A stretch of 13,676 nt of DNA, taken from JACRPI01 sp964385055. GTDB taxonomy: Archaea > Nanobdellota > Nanobdellia > Woesearchaeales > DSVV01. The notes under the pieces are model-generated. The model saw only the letters and a list, made by a program, of their open reading frames with translations, had not been told where the DNA came from and made no database searches. Shown here piece after piece: positions 1-6,942 of the stretch (the first letter of the stretch is position 1; each line of letters opens with the position of its first letter). The stretch is taken from assembly GCA_964385055.1 (NCBI GenBank), contig CAYLMH010000036.1:1-13676 (forward strand). Direction: 5' to 3'. The translations under genes were made by a program, and so were the position numbers.

Positions 1-917
1 CACGAGCAGGCGCTGCACAACACAAACAACATCTCTTCTCTTTTATAGCAGATGTTTCTAAAAAATCTCCTTTCTTGATGCCTGTTCCACAAATGAACAT
101 CATCAACGGCGGGGTTCACGCTGGACAGAAAAATGATATTCAAGAACACATGATCATGCCTATTGGCGCAAGTTCTTTCAAAGAAGGATTACGCATGGGC
201 GTAGAATGTTATCACTCGCTCAAAGAATTGCTGCACAAAAAGTTTAAAGCACAGGGAACGCTTATCGGCGATGAAGGAGGATTTGTACCTCCACTCAAAA
301 CGGTTGGCGAACGACTTGCATTGGTGGAGCAAGCTGTTGAAAACGCGGGCTATCGCATGAAAAAAGATGTTGTGTTTGCACTCGACGCTGCTGCTTCAGA
401 ATTTTTTGATGGCAAAGAATATAGTCTTGGGACAAAAAAATATTCTGGCGCTGCGCTGATGGATTATTACAAAGGACTTTCCAGCGCATATCCTATCGCT
501 TCTATTGAAGATGGATTCGCAGAAGATGATTGGGGAAGCTGGGTAAACTTCACTAAAGAGATGGGCAAGAAATTGCAGATTGTTGGCGATGATCTTCTTG
601 TTACTAATCCTAAACGGATTGAAGCAGGAATCTCCAAACGCGCATGCAACGCGCTTTTGCTCAAAGTGAATCAGATAGGTACTGTTACAGAAGCACTTGA
701 CGCTGCAAAGCGCGCGCAGTCTGCTGAGTGGCGTGTTGTCGTGAGCCATCGCAGCGGGGAAACTGAAGATCCATTCATCGCAGATCTTGTTGTGGGCATT
801 AACGCGGGACAAGCAAAGTTCGGCGCTCCTGCACGAAGCGATCGTGTCGCGAAGTATAATCAATTACTGCGCATTGAAGAAGCGCTTGGCAAAAAAGCGA
901 AGTATGGTGTTAGATAA
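1..917 (+). CDS. eno: Enolase (phosphopyruvate hydratase), 5'-truncated by the window edge
   Basis: Enolase interconverts 2-phosphoglycerate and phosphoenolpyruvate in the cytoplasm. The reading frame is open from base 3 to the TAA at 915-917 (304 residues), so about 110-120 N-terminal residues of a usual 415-430 lie outside the window; the ATG at 75 is internal. Family landmarks appear in order: MNIINGGVHA with the active-site loop His, GDEGGF, the three Mg2+ ligands in ALDAAASEF, SIEDGF and VGDDLL, the catalytic Lys in LLLKVNQIGT, and SHRSGETED, which binds the phosphate. The C-terminal block GQAKFGAPARSDRVAKYNQL retains the second catalytic Lys, although bacterial enzymes usually have GQIKTG there. 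The next gene starts 12 nt downstream, so the two are probably co-transcribed. Identity is secure. The true start and promoter cannot be seen. Confidence 0.96.
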   Translation, partial: RAGAAQHKQHLFSFIADVSKKSPFLMPVPQMNIINGGVHAGQKNDIQEHMIMPIGASSFKEGLRMGVECYHSLKELLHKKFKAQGTLIGDEGGFVPPLKTVGERLALVEQAVENAGYRMKKDVVFALDAAASEFFDGKEYSLGTKKYSGAALMDYYKGLSSAYPIASIEDGFAEDDWGSWVNFTKEMGKKLQIVGDDLLVTNPKRIEAGISKRACNALLLKVNQIGTVTEALDAAKRAQSAEWRVVVSHRSGETEDPFIADLVVGINAGQAKFGAPARSDRVAKYNQLLRIEEALGKKAKYGVR

Positions 918-929
918 GGTGGTGCTCTC

Positions 930-1697
930 ATGAATCGACTTATTGTTTACAACATTGAATATTGTGAAGGGATGACTGGCCAATGGTGGGAATATCTTTA
1001 TTTCTGGCGTATTTTTTTTCCACCTCCTGGACTTGACAAACAGATTGTTGAACATTTGAAGAAATTGAAACCTGATATTCTTGCGCTTGTTGAAGTAGAT
1101 ACTGGCTCATTTCGCGCAAAAAAAGATGAAGTGGTGTATTTTGAAAAACAGTTGGGTATGAAAAGTTTTGTTGAAAAAGTAAAGTATCCTATTCATGGTT
1201 GGCTGAAGCTTTTCCATCATATTCCCATTCTTGATAAACAAGCAAACGCAATCATCGCAAAGAAAAAGTTATCCAAAGTAAAATATCATGTTTTTCATGA
1301 GGGAACAAAGCGTCTTGTGATTGAAGCAACAATCCACCTTCCTAAAAAAGTAACCTTGTTGCTTGCGCATCTTGCGCTTGGAGGAGAGACTCGGGCACAG
1401 CAGATTAAAGAACTCATTACAATGGTCAACAAGATTAAGAACCCTGTTATTCTTATGGGTGATTTTAACACGTTCCGTGGAGAAGAAGAGATTCAGCAAC
1501 TTCTTGAGAAAACACATTTGCATCATCAATTTGAGATGGACAAGACTTCACAAACGCTTACTGAGCCAACATTTCATCCTTCTAAACGACTTGATTATAT
1601 TCTCACATCTAAACAGATTAAAGTGAAAAATTATCAGGTCTTGAACTTTCATTTCTCTGATCACTTGCCATTGATGGTTGATTTTGAGGTTAAGTGA
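930..1697 (+). CDS. Endonuclease/exonuclease/phosphatase (EEP) fold family protein
   Basis: This 255-residue protein has the EEP (exonuclease III/DNase I/phosphodiesterase) fold signature. Near the N-terminus are YNIEYCEG and KPDILALVEVD, where the Glu is the usual metal ligand. AHLALGGETRAQQI carries the catalytic His region, VILMGDFN the Asp/Asn pair, RLDYILTS the late Asp, and FSDHLPLMVDFE the C-terminal Asp-His pair. All catalytic positions appear intact, so it should be an active Mg2+-dependent phosphodiesterase or phosphatase. The substrate (nucleic acid, sugar phosphate or lipid) cannot be told from the sequence. There is no signal peptide; a hydrophobic, aromatic stretch near residues 17-35 resembles a substrate loop or membrane contact. 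The ATG is preceded by GGTGGTG (919-925), a fair archaeal ribosome binding site. It lies 12 nt after enolase, an unusual partner for this fold. Confidence 0.88.
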   Translation: MNRLIVYNIEYCEGMTGQWWEYLYFWRIFFPPPGLDKQIVEHLKKLKPDILALVEVDTGSFRAKKDEVVYFEKQLGMKSFVEKVKYPIHGWLKLFHHIPILDKQANAIIAKKKLSKVKYHVFHEGTKRLVIEATIHLPKKVTLLLAHLALGGETRAQQIKELITMVNKIKNPVILMGDFNTFRGEEEIQQLLEKTHLHHQFEMDKTSQTLTEPTFHPSKRLDYILTSKQIKVKNYQVLNFHFSDHLPLMVDFEVK

Positions 1698-1704
1698 TTA
1701 TTAC

Positions 1705-1712
1705 AATTATAT
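1705..1712 (+). promoter_or_regulatory. Possible TATA box ahead of the palindromic element
   Basis: ATTATATG in an A/T-rich spacer between the endonuclease stop and the palindromic element. If it works, transcription would begin near 1734, inside the element, and the aldo/keto reductase mRNA would carry a long structured leader. No better promoter is visible ahead of that gene, but read-through from the enolase operon is equally possible. Confidence 0.3.
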
Positions 1713-1820
1713 GATCCCGCCGCAGCTGGCGGCCTACGGACAAAATTCTATGAATTTTGTCCTACGCGACACCCCGAGGGGCCATCCCCCGTCGCGTCGG
1801 CGCCAGCGGCGGGATTTGAA
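1711..1820. repeat. GC-rich multi-hairpin palindromic element (E1)
   Basis: A non-coding block with nested inverted repeats. Its outer stem joins ATCCCGCCGC (1714-1723) to GCGGCGGGAT (1806-1815) and continues, after a 3-nt AGC bulge, with TGGCG (1727-1731) to CGCCA (1801-1805), 15 bp in all. Inside are two hairpins. One is a perfect 11-bp stem, 1738-1748 with 1752-1762, and loop TAT. The other pairs ACGCGAC (1764-1770) with GTCGCGT (1791-1797) and holds a smaller CCCC/GGGG stem. The right end, GGCGGGATTTGAA, is the reverse complement of a typical tRNA T-loop/acceptor junction (TTCAAATCCCGCC). G+C is far higher than in the flanks. It resembles a REP-like or miniature inverted-repeat element; no transposase is present. 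Confidence 0.8.
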
Positions 1821-1831
1821 GAGGATGCAAA

Positions 1832-2716
1832 ATGAAAGACTCGAATATAGAATATGCAACACTTGGAGGAGCTCGCGTCCCTGTTCTTGGTCTTGGCACC
1901 TGGCAAATGGGCGGACGGCTTGAACGAGGCACTGCGCACGACAAAGAAGAAGTTGAAGCACTCAAAACGGGCATTCAACTGGGGTTAACGCATATTGATA
2001 CCGCGGAACTCTATGGAGAAGGACACGCAGAAGAACTTGTTGCGCAGGCAATCAAACAAAGCAAGGTGGCGCGGAAAGATTTGTTTATCACTTCAAAAGT
2101 TATGCAGCAGCATCTTCATTATGATGATGTTATTACTGCGTGCAAAAAAAGTCTTGAACGATTACATACTGATTATCTTGATCTGTATCTTGTTCATTTT
2201 CCAAATTCACAAATTCCCATTACTGAAACTATGCGCGCAATGAACTCTCTTGTCGATAACAACATGGTTCGCATGATTGGCGTGAGTAATTTTTCTGTTG
2301 CTGAACTTCAGGAAGCGCAGAAATATTCCAAACATAAAATTGTTGCAAATCAAATAGAATATAGCTTACTTGCACGCGACGCAGGCAAATATATGAAATG
2401 CATGGAATCTGAAATCATTCCATACTGCGAACAGCATGGAATAAAAGTGGTTGCATGGCGACCGCTTGCGTATGGTCTTCTCGCAAAAGAAGGGTTTCCT
2501 GTGCTTGACACACTTGCGAAAAAATATGGCAAAACACAGGGACAAATTGCGTTGAATTGGATTATTTCTAAAAACATACTTGTTCTGGTGAAGGCAACAA
2601 AGACTGAGCACATGAAAGAGAATATTGGCGCAATGGGTTGGCGATTGTCTGAGGATGATATTATTGCGTTGGAATTAGGATTTGAGAAGTGGCGAAGGAA
2701 ATATCACACGCAATAG
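1832..2716 (+). CDS. Aldo/keto reductase family oxidoreductase
   Basis: A 294-residue member of the NAD(P)H-dependent aldo/keto reductase superfamily, a TIM barrel that reduces aldehydes or ketones in the cytoplasm. The catalytic tetrad is complete: Asp56 and Tyr61 in HIDTAELYGEG, Lys89 in FITSKV and His122 in LYLVHFPN. Barrel motifs IGVSNFS (149-155), NQIEYSLL (173-180) and the late strand VVAWRPLAYGLL follow. The C-terminal cofactor segment reads LVKATKTEHMKEN (252-264), where NADPH-binding members have a form like IPKSSNPERIKEN; the Lys is kept but the Ser and Arg positions differ, so cofactor preference is uncertain. The ATG has GAGG at 1821-1824, 7 nt upstream. The palindromic element ends only 12 nt before the start, so it would lie in the mRNA leader if the gene is read from upstream. 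Substrate unknown. Confidence 0.93.
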   Translation: MKDSNIEYATLGGARVPVLGLGTWQMGGRLERGTAHDKEEVEALKTGIQLGLTHIDTAELYGEGHAEELVAQAIKQSKVARKDLFITSKVMQQHLHYDDVITACKKSLERLHTDYLDLYLVHFPNSQIPITETMRAMNSLVDNNMVRMIGVSNFSVAELQEAQKYSKHKIVANQIEYSLLARDAGKYMKCMESEIIPYCEQHGIKVVAWRPLAYGLLAKEGFPVLDTLAKKYGKTQGQIALNWIISKNILVLVKATKTEHMKENIGAMGWRLSEDDIIALELGFEKWRRKYHTQ

Positions 2717-2725
2717 TTCTGCAAA

Positions 2726-2737
2726 ATATTTATAAAA
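2726..2737 (+). promoter_or_regulatory. TATA box for the small protein gene
   Basis: ATATTTATAAAA, centred near 2732, predicts a transcription start near 2758. That would give an 11-nt leader containing AGGTGA (2759-2764) ahead of the ATG at 2769. Confidence 0.65.
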
Positions 2738-2768
2738 CAATGGCTGTTTTTCTCTGATAGGTGAAACT

Positions 2769-3080
2769 ATGACTGAAGAACAACCTTTACAAAGAATGCT
2801 TGAACAACAAGTTGCTGGAATAAAACCTGGACAGTATGGAGTGATATGCATTCCTATGCAAGTGACTGCACCTCTTGTAGAACCTCGCTATGTAGATGAT
2901 CTTGAAATTGCAATCTTTTTTGCTCAACAAACTTCAGCAATGGCAGGAGAACTTACCCCTAATGGAGAGGGTGTTCTTCACCCAGAGCTTTTTGACACTA
3001 GACGATACGCTGTTTATGATTCTTCTGGAACACAGGTTGCGCTTTATACAAGTGGCGAGAGATACCAGAAGGGGAATTAA
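2769..3080 (+). CDS. Small acidic protein of unknown function
   Basis: I do not recognise this 103-residue protein. It has no signal peptide, membrane segment or cysteine cluster. The sequence looks like a compact soluble alpha/beta domain: a polar N-terminal helix (EEQPLQRMLEQQVAG), a hydrophobic strand (YGVICIPMQVTAPLV), then VDDLEIAIFFAQQTSAMAG and a C-terminal segment RYAVYDSSGTQVALYTSG that resembles a beta hairpin. Coding support comes from its own TATA box, a Shine-Dalgarno-like AGGTGA five nt before the ATG, and archaeal-style codon use like its neighbours. A T-rich stretch follows the stop, so it is probably a single-gene transcript between the reductase and the mutase. Alternative names would be guesses. 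Confidence 0.75.
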   Translation: MTEEQPLQRMLEQQVAGIKPGQYGVICIPMQVTAPLVEPRYVDDLEIAIFFAQQTSAMAGELTPNGEGVLHPELFDTRRYAVYDSSGTQVALYTSGERYQKGN

Positions 3081-3089
3081 TTTCTGAAT

Positions 3090-3101
3090 ATTTTTTTATT
3101 T
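3090..3101 (+). terminator. T-run terminator after the small protein gene
   Basis: A run of seven T (3091-3097) followed by ATTTA lies 10 nt past the TAA. Archaeal RNA polymerase stops at such T-tracts without needing a hairpin. Confidence 0.45.
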
Positions 3102-3143
3102 AACTCTTCTTCAATCTTTTTGCACTTCTTTTTTAATAATAAC

Positions 3144-3170
3144 CCCATGCAATGTTTCACGTTGCATGGG
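3144..3170. repeat. 12-bp hairpin with TTC triloop
   Basis: CCCATGCAATGT (3144-3155) pairs with ACGTTGCATGGG (3159-3170) through 12 bp, including one T-G wobble, around loop TTC. It stands in the 182-bp space between the small protein and the mutase, 60 nt before the mutase TATA box, and is not followed by a T-run. The rest of that space is T-rich and shows no gene. It may be an operator, an mRNA 3' structure or a remnant of a palindromic element. Confidence 0.6.
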
Positions 3171-3231
3171 TCCCCCTGACATTTGGGCTTTGCAGGTGCG
3201 TGTTTTATTCTAGTGTGGCGAATTGAGAAAA

Positions 3232-3240
3232 CTATTTATA
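3232..3240 (+). promoter_or_regulatory. TATA box for phosphoglycerate mutase
   Basis: CTATTTATA, centred at 3236, is 27 nt upstream of the ATG at 3263. The start codon would be at or beside the transcription start, giving a leaderless mRNA. The ATG at 3248 would lie upstream of the transcript and so is unlikely to be used. Confidence 0.7.
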
Positions 3241-3262
3241 GCATGAGATGACAAAAGAGCTC

Positions 3263-4792
3263 ATGACTTTCAAACCTGTTGTTCTTATTGTTCGCGATGG
3301 CTGGGGTTACTCTCCTGAAAAAAAAGGAAACGCTATTGCACACGCAAAAGTGCCCAACGATACTTTCTACATGAAGAAATACCCTTCCACACTTCTTGAC
3401 GCAAGCGGCAACGCTGTTGGATTACCTGCTGGAACACAAGGAGGATCTGAAGTCGGACACCTGACTATGGGCGCAGGCACTATTATCTGGCAACCCCTCG
3501 AACTTATTAATCGAACAATACGAGATGGTTCTTTTTTTCAAAATGGTGTGCTTCTTCAGGCAGCGGAAAACTGCAGAAAGAACAAAAGCACATTTCACCT
3601 CATGGGACTTTTCTCTGATCAAGGAGTTCACGCAACTGTCAGTCATCTTTACGCACTGCTTGAATTTGCGAAGAAACAACAGTTGGAAAGAGTGTTTCTT
3701 CATCTTTTTCTTGATGGCAGAGATGTTCCTGAGCGAAGCGCACACAAATATCTTGTTGAACTTAATCATCACATCAGAAAGATAGGTGTTGGTAAAATCG
3801 CGTCGCTTGTTGGTCGTTATTACGCAATGGATCGCGACACAAATTGGGATCGAACAACAAAAGCATACGAACTTCTTGTCGCTGGAAAAGGGTTTTCTTC
3901 TGCATCTGCTGAAGAAGGAATTCTTACGGCATATGAACGTGGAGATAAGACAGATTATTATGTTCAGCCAACAGTCATCACAGAGAACGGAAAACCTGTT
4001 GGACTTGTTGGGGAAAAAGACAGTGTTATTTTTTATAATTTTAGAAGCGACAGGACACGACAAATGACCTCCATACTTTCTGGGAAAAAATGCACTATAC
4101 CGGTCTCTGTGCGCAGACCGCAGACATTCTTTGTCTGCTTTTCCGAGTACGATAAAGAATTTCACCTTCCTGTTGCTTTTCCTCAACAGAAAGTCGCGCA
4201 CAATGTGGGACGATGTCTCAGTGATGCTGGATTGCGACAACTTCGAACTGCAGAAACTGAAAAATATGCCCATGTCACCTTCTTTTTTAACAGCCAAGCA
4301 GAGGAAGGATTTCCAAAAGAAGACAGAATTCTTGTTCCCTCACCAAAGGTTCCATCGTATGAAACACAACCTGAAATGAGCGCTTATGGGATTACAGAGA
4401 AGGCATGTGCTGCAATGGAAAAAAAAGAATATGATTTTGTTTTGATTAATTTCGCAAACCCTGACCTTGTGGGACACAGTGGAAATTATCAAGCAACTGT
4501 CCGTGCGTGTGAAGTTGTTGATGAGTGCGTTGGAAAAATTGTTTCTGCTGTTTTGAAGAAGGATGGTGTCGTATTACTGACTGGTGATCATGGCAACGCA
4601 GAACAAATGCTCTATCCTAACGGAGAACCATGCCCTAGCCACACGACAAACAAAGTGCCGTTTTGTGTCATTAGCAATCATCTGACTCATGAACTTCGTG
4701 AAAATGGGGGATTGCAAGATATAGGGCCGACTATTTTGAAATTACTCGATGTTTCAAAGCCTGCGGAGATGGGTGGAAAGAGCTTGGTGTGA
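3263..4792 (+). CDS. gpmI: 2,3-bisphosphoglycerate-independent phosphoglycerate mutase
   Basis: It interconverts 3- and 2-phosphoglycerate through a phosphoserine intermediate. This is the two-domain bacterial-type enzyme of the alkaline phosphatase superfamily (509 residues from this start), not the shorter archaeal ApgM type. Numbered from 3263, the metal ligand Asp12 and nucleophile Ser62 (GGSEVGHL) match the Geobacillus stearothermophilus enzyme exactly. So do His123 (GVHAT), Arg153-Asp154 (DGRD), Arg185 and Arg191 (GRYYAMDRD), and Arg261 and Arg264 (NFRSDR). Asp401 and His405 (NPDLVGH), Asp442-His443 (GDHGN) and His460 (PSHTT) follow, offset by two. This numbering and the TATA spacing favour ATG 3263; an in-frame ATG at 3248 would add five residues. 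It acts directly before enolase, which is encoded on the same strand 2.3 kb upstream but not in the same transcript. Confidence 0.95.
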   Translation: MTFKPVVLIVRDGWGYSPEKKGNAIAHAKVPNDTFYMKKYPSTLLDASGNAVGLPAGTQGGSEVGHLTMGAGTIIWQPLELINRTIRDGSFFQNGVLLQAAENCRKNKSTFHLMGLFSDQGVHATVSHLYALLEFAKKQQLERVFLHLFLDGRDVPERSAHKYLVELNHHIRKIGVGKIASLVGRYYAMDRDTNWDRTTKAYELLVAGKGFSSASAEEGILTAYERGDKTDYYVQPTVITENGKPVGLVGEKDSVIFYNFRSDRTRQMTSILSGKKCTIPVSVRRPQTFFVCFSEYDKEFHLPVAFPQQKVAHNVGRCLSDAGLRQLRTAETEKYAHVTFFFNSQAEEGFPKEDRILVPSPKVPSYETQPEMSAYGITEKACAAMEKKEYDFVLINFANPDLVGHSGNYQATVRACEVVDECVGKIVSAVLKKDGVVLLTGDHGNAEQMLYPNGEPCPSHTTNKVPFCVISNHLTHELRENGGLQDIGPTILKLLDVSKPAEMGGKSLV

Positions 4793-4802
4793 AAAAAACA
4801 AA

Positions 4803-4814
4803 CTATTTAAATTA
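4803..4814 (+). promoter_or_regulatory. TATA box for the gene at 4834
   Basis: CTATTTAAATTA is centred about 26 nt before the ATG at 4834, so the mRNA is predicted to be leaderless. There is no Shine-Dalgarno sequence between the box and the ATG, in agreement. Confidence 0.7.
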
Positions 4815-4833
4815 AAACAAACACAAATTACTC

Positions 4834-5268
4834 ATGTCACTCCCCGAATGGATCACCTTATTTTTTCGCAATAAAGATATGATGAAACAGCAGATTCTTC
4901 ATGTTGAAGAGAAAGGTCACATTGTCCATATTACTCTCAAAGGTGAAAAGAAACAGGATTCTTTTTGTTATGAGAAACTTGATGATTTGACAGAAGTTCT
5001 TGCTGCCGCGAAAAAAAGCGATAGTGATCCAAACTATTCTGTCAACGTTGTCTGTTATAATACTGGCGCAAATTTACAAGTACTTATCGATCGTTGGCAA
5101 CAATTTGCGACGCATCAACGCGTGATGTTCTATTTTGTCAACCCTAAATCTCTGACGGATATAAAGTGGATTGTGAACCCTTGGCTGCACAACCGCATTG
5201 GAGATCAGAAAAGTCTTGTTCCTGGTTTGAAGAGCATGGCAAGCATGGTTGAAGAATGGAAATGGTAG
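4834..5268 (+). CDS. Unrecognised 144-residue soluble protein
   Basis: I cannot assign a family. The protein has no signal peptide or membrane helix and is rich in Lys, Trp and aromatic residues. Its middle reads as alternating strands and helices: QILHVEEKGHIVHITLKG, then DDLTEVLAAAKKS, SVNVVCYNTGANLQVLIDRWQQFATHQRVMFYFVN, and a C-terminal segment KSLVPGLKSMASMVEEWKW. The order strand-strand-helix-strand-helix-strand suggests a small alpha/beta fold. Four of its six Trp lie in the last third. Coding is supported by the leaderless promoter geometry. The gene converges on the 5291-5761 gene with a 22-bp gap, so the two transcripts probably overlap at their 3' ends. Confidence 0.72.
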   Translation: MSLPEWITLFFRNKDMMKQQILHVEEKGHIVHITLKGEKKQDSFCYEKLDDLTEVLAAAKKSDSDPNYSVNVVCYNTGANLQVLIDRWQQFATHQRVMFYFVNPKSLTDIKWIVNPWLHNRIGDQKSLVPGLKSMASMVEEWKW

Positions 5269-5290
5269 TGCAGCATACTGTTATAATTTC

Positions 5291-5761
5291 TTATTGTACT
5301 CTAAACGGAATTCCTACATGCGCTGGTTGTCTCCATTGGGGTTTACTCCCAATACGATCATACTCAGAATCAACGCGTATCAAACTTAACTGAGGAGTAA
5401 TCTCACTCTCTCTTCCTTCCAAACGCAAGTATTCTGCAAGTGGATGCTCATATCCTGGAACTGTTCCTTGATATGATACCTTTGCGCTTATAATTTGAGG
5501 AGGTCGCATTTCTCGCTTCTCATCTGCACTGACTCCTGCTTTTTCATCAGAAAGTATATACATGACTTTGTATTCTCCTAATACTGAATCATCTAACTTA
5601 ATGACATATGTCTCTTCATGTCTCCCATTATCATATGTTACTGGACCGTCAACAGAAATAGTTCCTTGTACTCGTCTTTGCAACCATTGAACAAATTTAT
5701 TTCTATGTCCTGCAAGAGTACCTTGCAGTTCCCCCACCAATGTATCTAAACTTTCAGTCAT
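5291..5761 (-). CDS. Unrecognised 156-residue soluble protein
   Basis: I do not recognise this protein. The N-terminal 35 residues (ESLDTLVGELQGTLAGHRNKFVQWLQRR) form an amphipathic, probably coiled helix. They are followed by a strand-rich domain: GTISVDGPVTY, ETYVIKLDD, LGEYKVMYILSDE and QIISAKVSYQG. A charged tail follows, with repeated Glu/Arg and PQWRQPAHVGIPFRVQ. It contains no cysteine, signal sequence or membrane segment. The start at 5761 follows an A-rich leader; a TATA box (5811-5821) predicts about 30 nt of leader holding GTGAT, a weak ribosome binding site. The stop is 22 bp from that of the convergent neighbour. Function unknown. Confidence 0.72.
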   Translation of the reverse strand: MTESLDTLVGELQGTLAGHRNKFVQWLQRRVQGTISVDGPVTYDNGRHEETYVIKLDDSVLGEYKVMYILSDEKAGVSADEKREMRPPQIISAKVSYQGTVPGYEHPLAEYLRLEGRESEITPQLSLIRVDSEYDRIGSKPQWRQPAHVGIPFRVQ

Positions 5762-5810
5762 TTTTTCTTATCACTTTTTGTAAAACAAAGAACATTTTGC
5801 TGCTTGCTCC

Positions 5811-5821
5811 AGAATTTAAAT
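5811..5821 (-). promoter_or_regulatory. TATA box for the gene at 5761
   Basis: Read on the minus strand this is CATTTAAATTC, centred at 5816. It predicts a start of transcription near 5790 and a leader of about 30 nt. It falls in the 86-bp gap behind the dehydrogenase stop. Confidence 0.55.
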
Positions 5822-5847
5822 GTTTCGAAATTGAATATTTTCTCTGA

Positions 5848-6849
5848 TTATGCAACTCTATTTTTTGCTCTCTTTTTTACAGAAGCGATATTCTCAATAG
5901 AAGTATCAAGAATTCTTGTCAGCCCTTCTTTCGAGTACCACGCACTATGCGGCGTTATAATGACATTGTCCATCTTCATTAACTGATGATTTTCCAGCAT
6001 TGTTCTCAGATTACATTTTGGAGGAAATTTGCTTGTCAGAAGTTGTTTTTCTTCCTGCACTTCGCATTCCTGCTCGAGCACATCCAATCCCGCACCACCA
6101 ATATGTTTATTTTTCAACGCGCGATACAACGCATCTGTTTCTATTAACGCCCCTCTTGCCGTGTTAATAAGTAACGCGCCTTTCTTCATCATGCCAATAG
6201 TTTCCTTATTCATGATATGATGATTTTCTCGCGTATAAGGAATGTGCAGCGACACAATATCTGCATGAGATAATAATTTTTTGAACGAGACATACTGCAC
6301 CCCATATTGTTTTGTTAATTCTTTCTTCGGATTATGACAGCACGCAAGAATTTTCATTTCAAATCCATTCGCAATCCTGATGACGTGTTCTCCAATGTTT
6401 CCTGTTCCTAAAACTCCAAGTGTCTTTCCTCGAAGATCTGTGCCCTGCAATCCTTTACAAGTAAACTCATTTTCTTCTCTTACTCTTTTTATTAATGGAT
6501 ACATTTTTCTTGTGAGTGTCAGAATAAGAGCGAACGCAAACTCCGCAACAGTATTCTCTCCATATTTTGGAACATTCATCGCGACAATGCCTTGTTTTTT
6601 GCAATACTCTCCATCAATATGATCATACCCTGTAGAAAGCGTCACAATGTATTTGAGTTTTGGCAGTTTTTTGAGCACTGCTGCTGAACAATCTGAATGC
6701 ACAAAAACACCAATGCACGCCGCGTCTTTTGCTGTTTCTGCGTTTTCTCTTGACAGTGGACCACGGACGAAGGTGAGTTTGTGGTGCTTGAGTTTTTGCT
6801 CCATATACTCTTTTTCCCACGGTTCGAGTTCAAAGAAAGTGATGTTCAT
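5848..6849 (-). CDS. D-isomer-specific 2-hydroxyacid dehydrogenase (D-lactate dehydrogenase-like)
   Basis: An NAD(P)-dependent oxidoreductase of 333 residues, full length for the family, that interconverts a 2-oxoacid and a D-2-hydroxyacid. The substrate domain carries VTLSTGYDHID (69-79). The Rossmann segment has GTGNIG (148-153), where the family has GxGxxG. The catalytic residues are Arg232 (NTARGALI), Glu261 (GLDVLEQE) and His301 (ITPHSAWYS). The long insert between the Glu and His (ECEVQEEKQLLTSKFPP and on) and HSAWYS are typical of the D-lactate/D-2-hydroxyisocaproate branch. After the second strand (KILACCHNPK) the acidic residue that usually selects NAD is absent, so cofactor choice is open. 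A TATA box 26 nt ahead indicates a leaderless mRNA. It is divergent from the membrane protein gene at 6943. Confidence 0.93.
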   Translation of the reverse strand: MNITFFELEPWEKEYMEQKLKHHKLTFVRGPLSRENAETAKDAACIGVFVHSDCSAAVLKKLPKLKYIVTLSTGYDHIDGEYCKKQGIVAMNVPKYGENTVAEFAFALILTLTRKMYPLIKRVREENEFTCKGLQGTDLRGKTLGVLGTGNIGEHVIRIANGFEMKILACCHNPKKELTKQYGVQYVSFKKLLSHADIVSLHIPYTRENHHIMNKETIGMMKKGALLINTARGALIETDALYRALKNKHIGGAGLDVLEQECEVQEEKQLLTSKFPPKCNLRTMLENHQLMKMDNVIITPHSAWYSKEGLTRILDTSIENIASVKKRAKNRVA

Positions 6850-6870
6850 GCTGTTTCCTTACGCTTCATT

Positions 6871-6880
6871 CTTATTAAAC
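6871..6880 (-). promoter_or_regulatory. TATA box for the hydroxyacid dehydrogenase
   Basis: GTTTAATAAG on the minus strand, centred 26-27 nt ahead of the ATG at 6849, predicts a leaderless transcript. Confidence 0.6.
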
Positions 6881-6901
6881 TTTTCGTCACTTATGCGAAA
6901 G

Positions 6902-6911
6902 GATTATATAG
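6902..6911 (+). promoter_or_regulatory. TATA box for the Met/His-rich membrane protein
   Basis: GATTATATAG, centred near 6907, predicts transcription from about 6933. The ATG at 6943 then has a short leader with GGTGAT (6933-6938). Initiation codons further upstream, such as GTG 6928, would lie before the transcript start. Confidence 0.65.
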
Positions 6912-6942
6912 CTCAAAACTTTGAACAGTGTTGGTGATCCTT

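Noticed and set aside
396..863. Minus-strand open frame opposite enolase
   Set aside because: A shadow of conserved enolase codons; no recognisable domain.
3248..3262. Upstream ATG of phosphoglycerate mutase
   Set aside because: It would lie before the predicted transcription start, and the shorter protein restores family numbering (Asp12, Ser62).
3422..4297. Long open frame on the minus strand opposite gpmI (about 290 codons)
   Set aside because: It is a shadow of the mutase: Cys/Ser/Phe-rich, no family motif, no promoter, fully overlapped by a certain gene.
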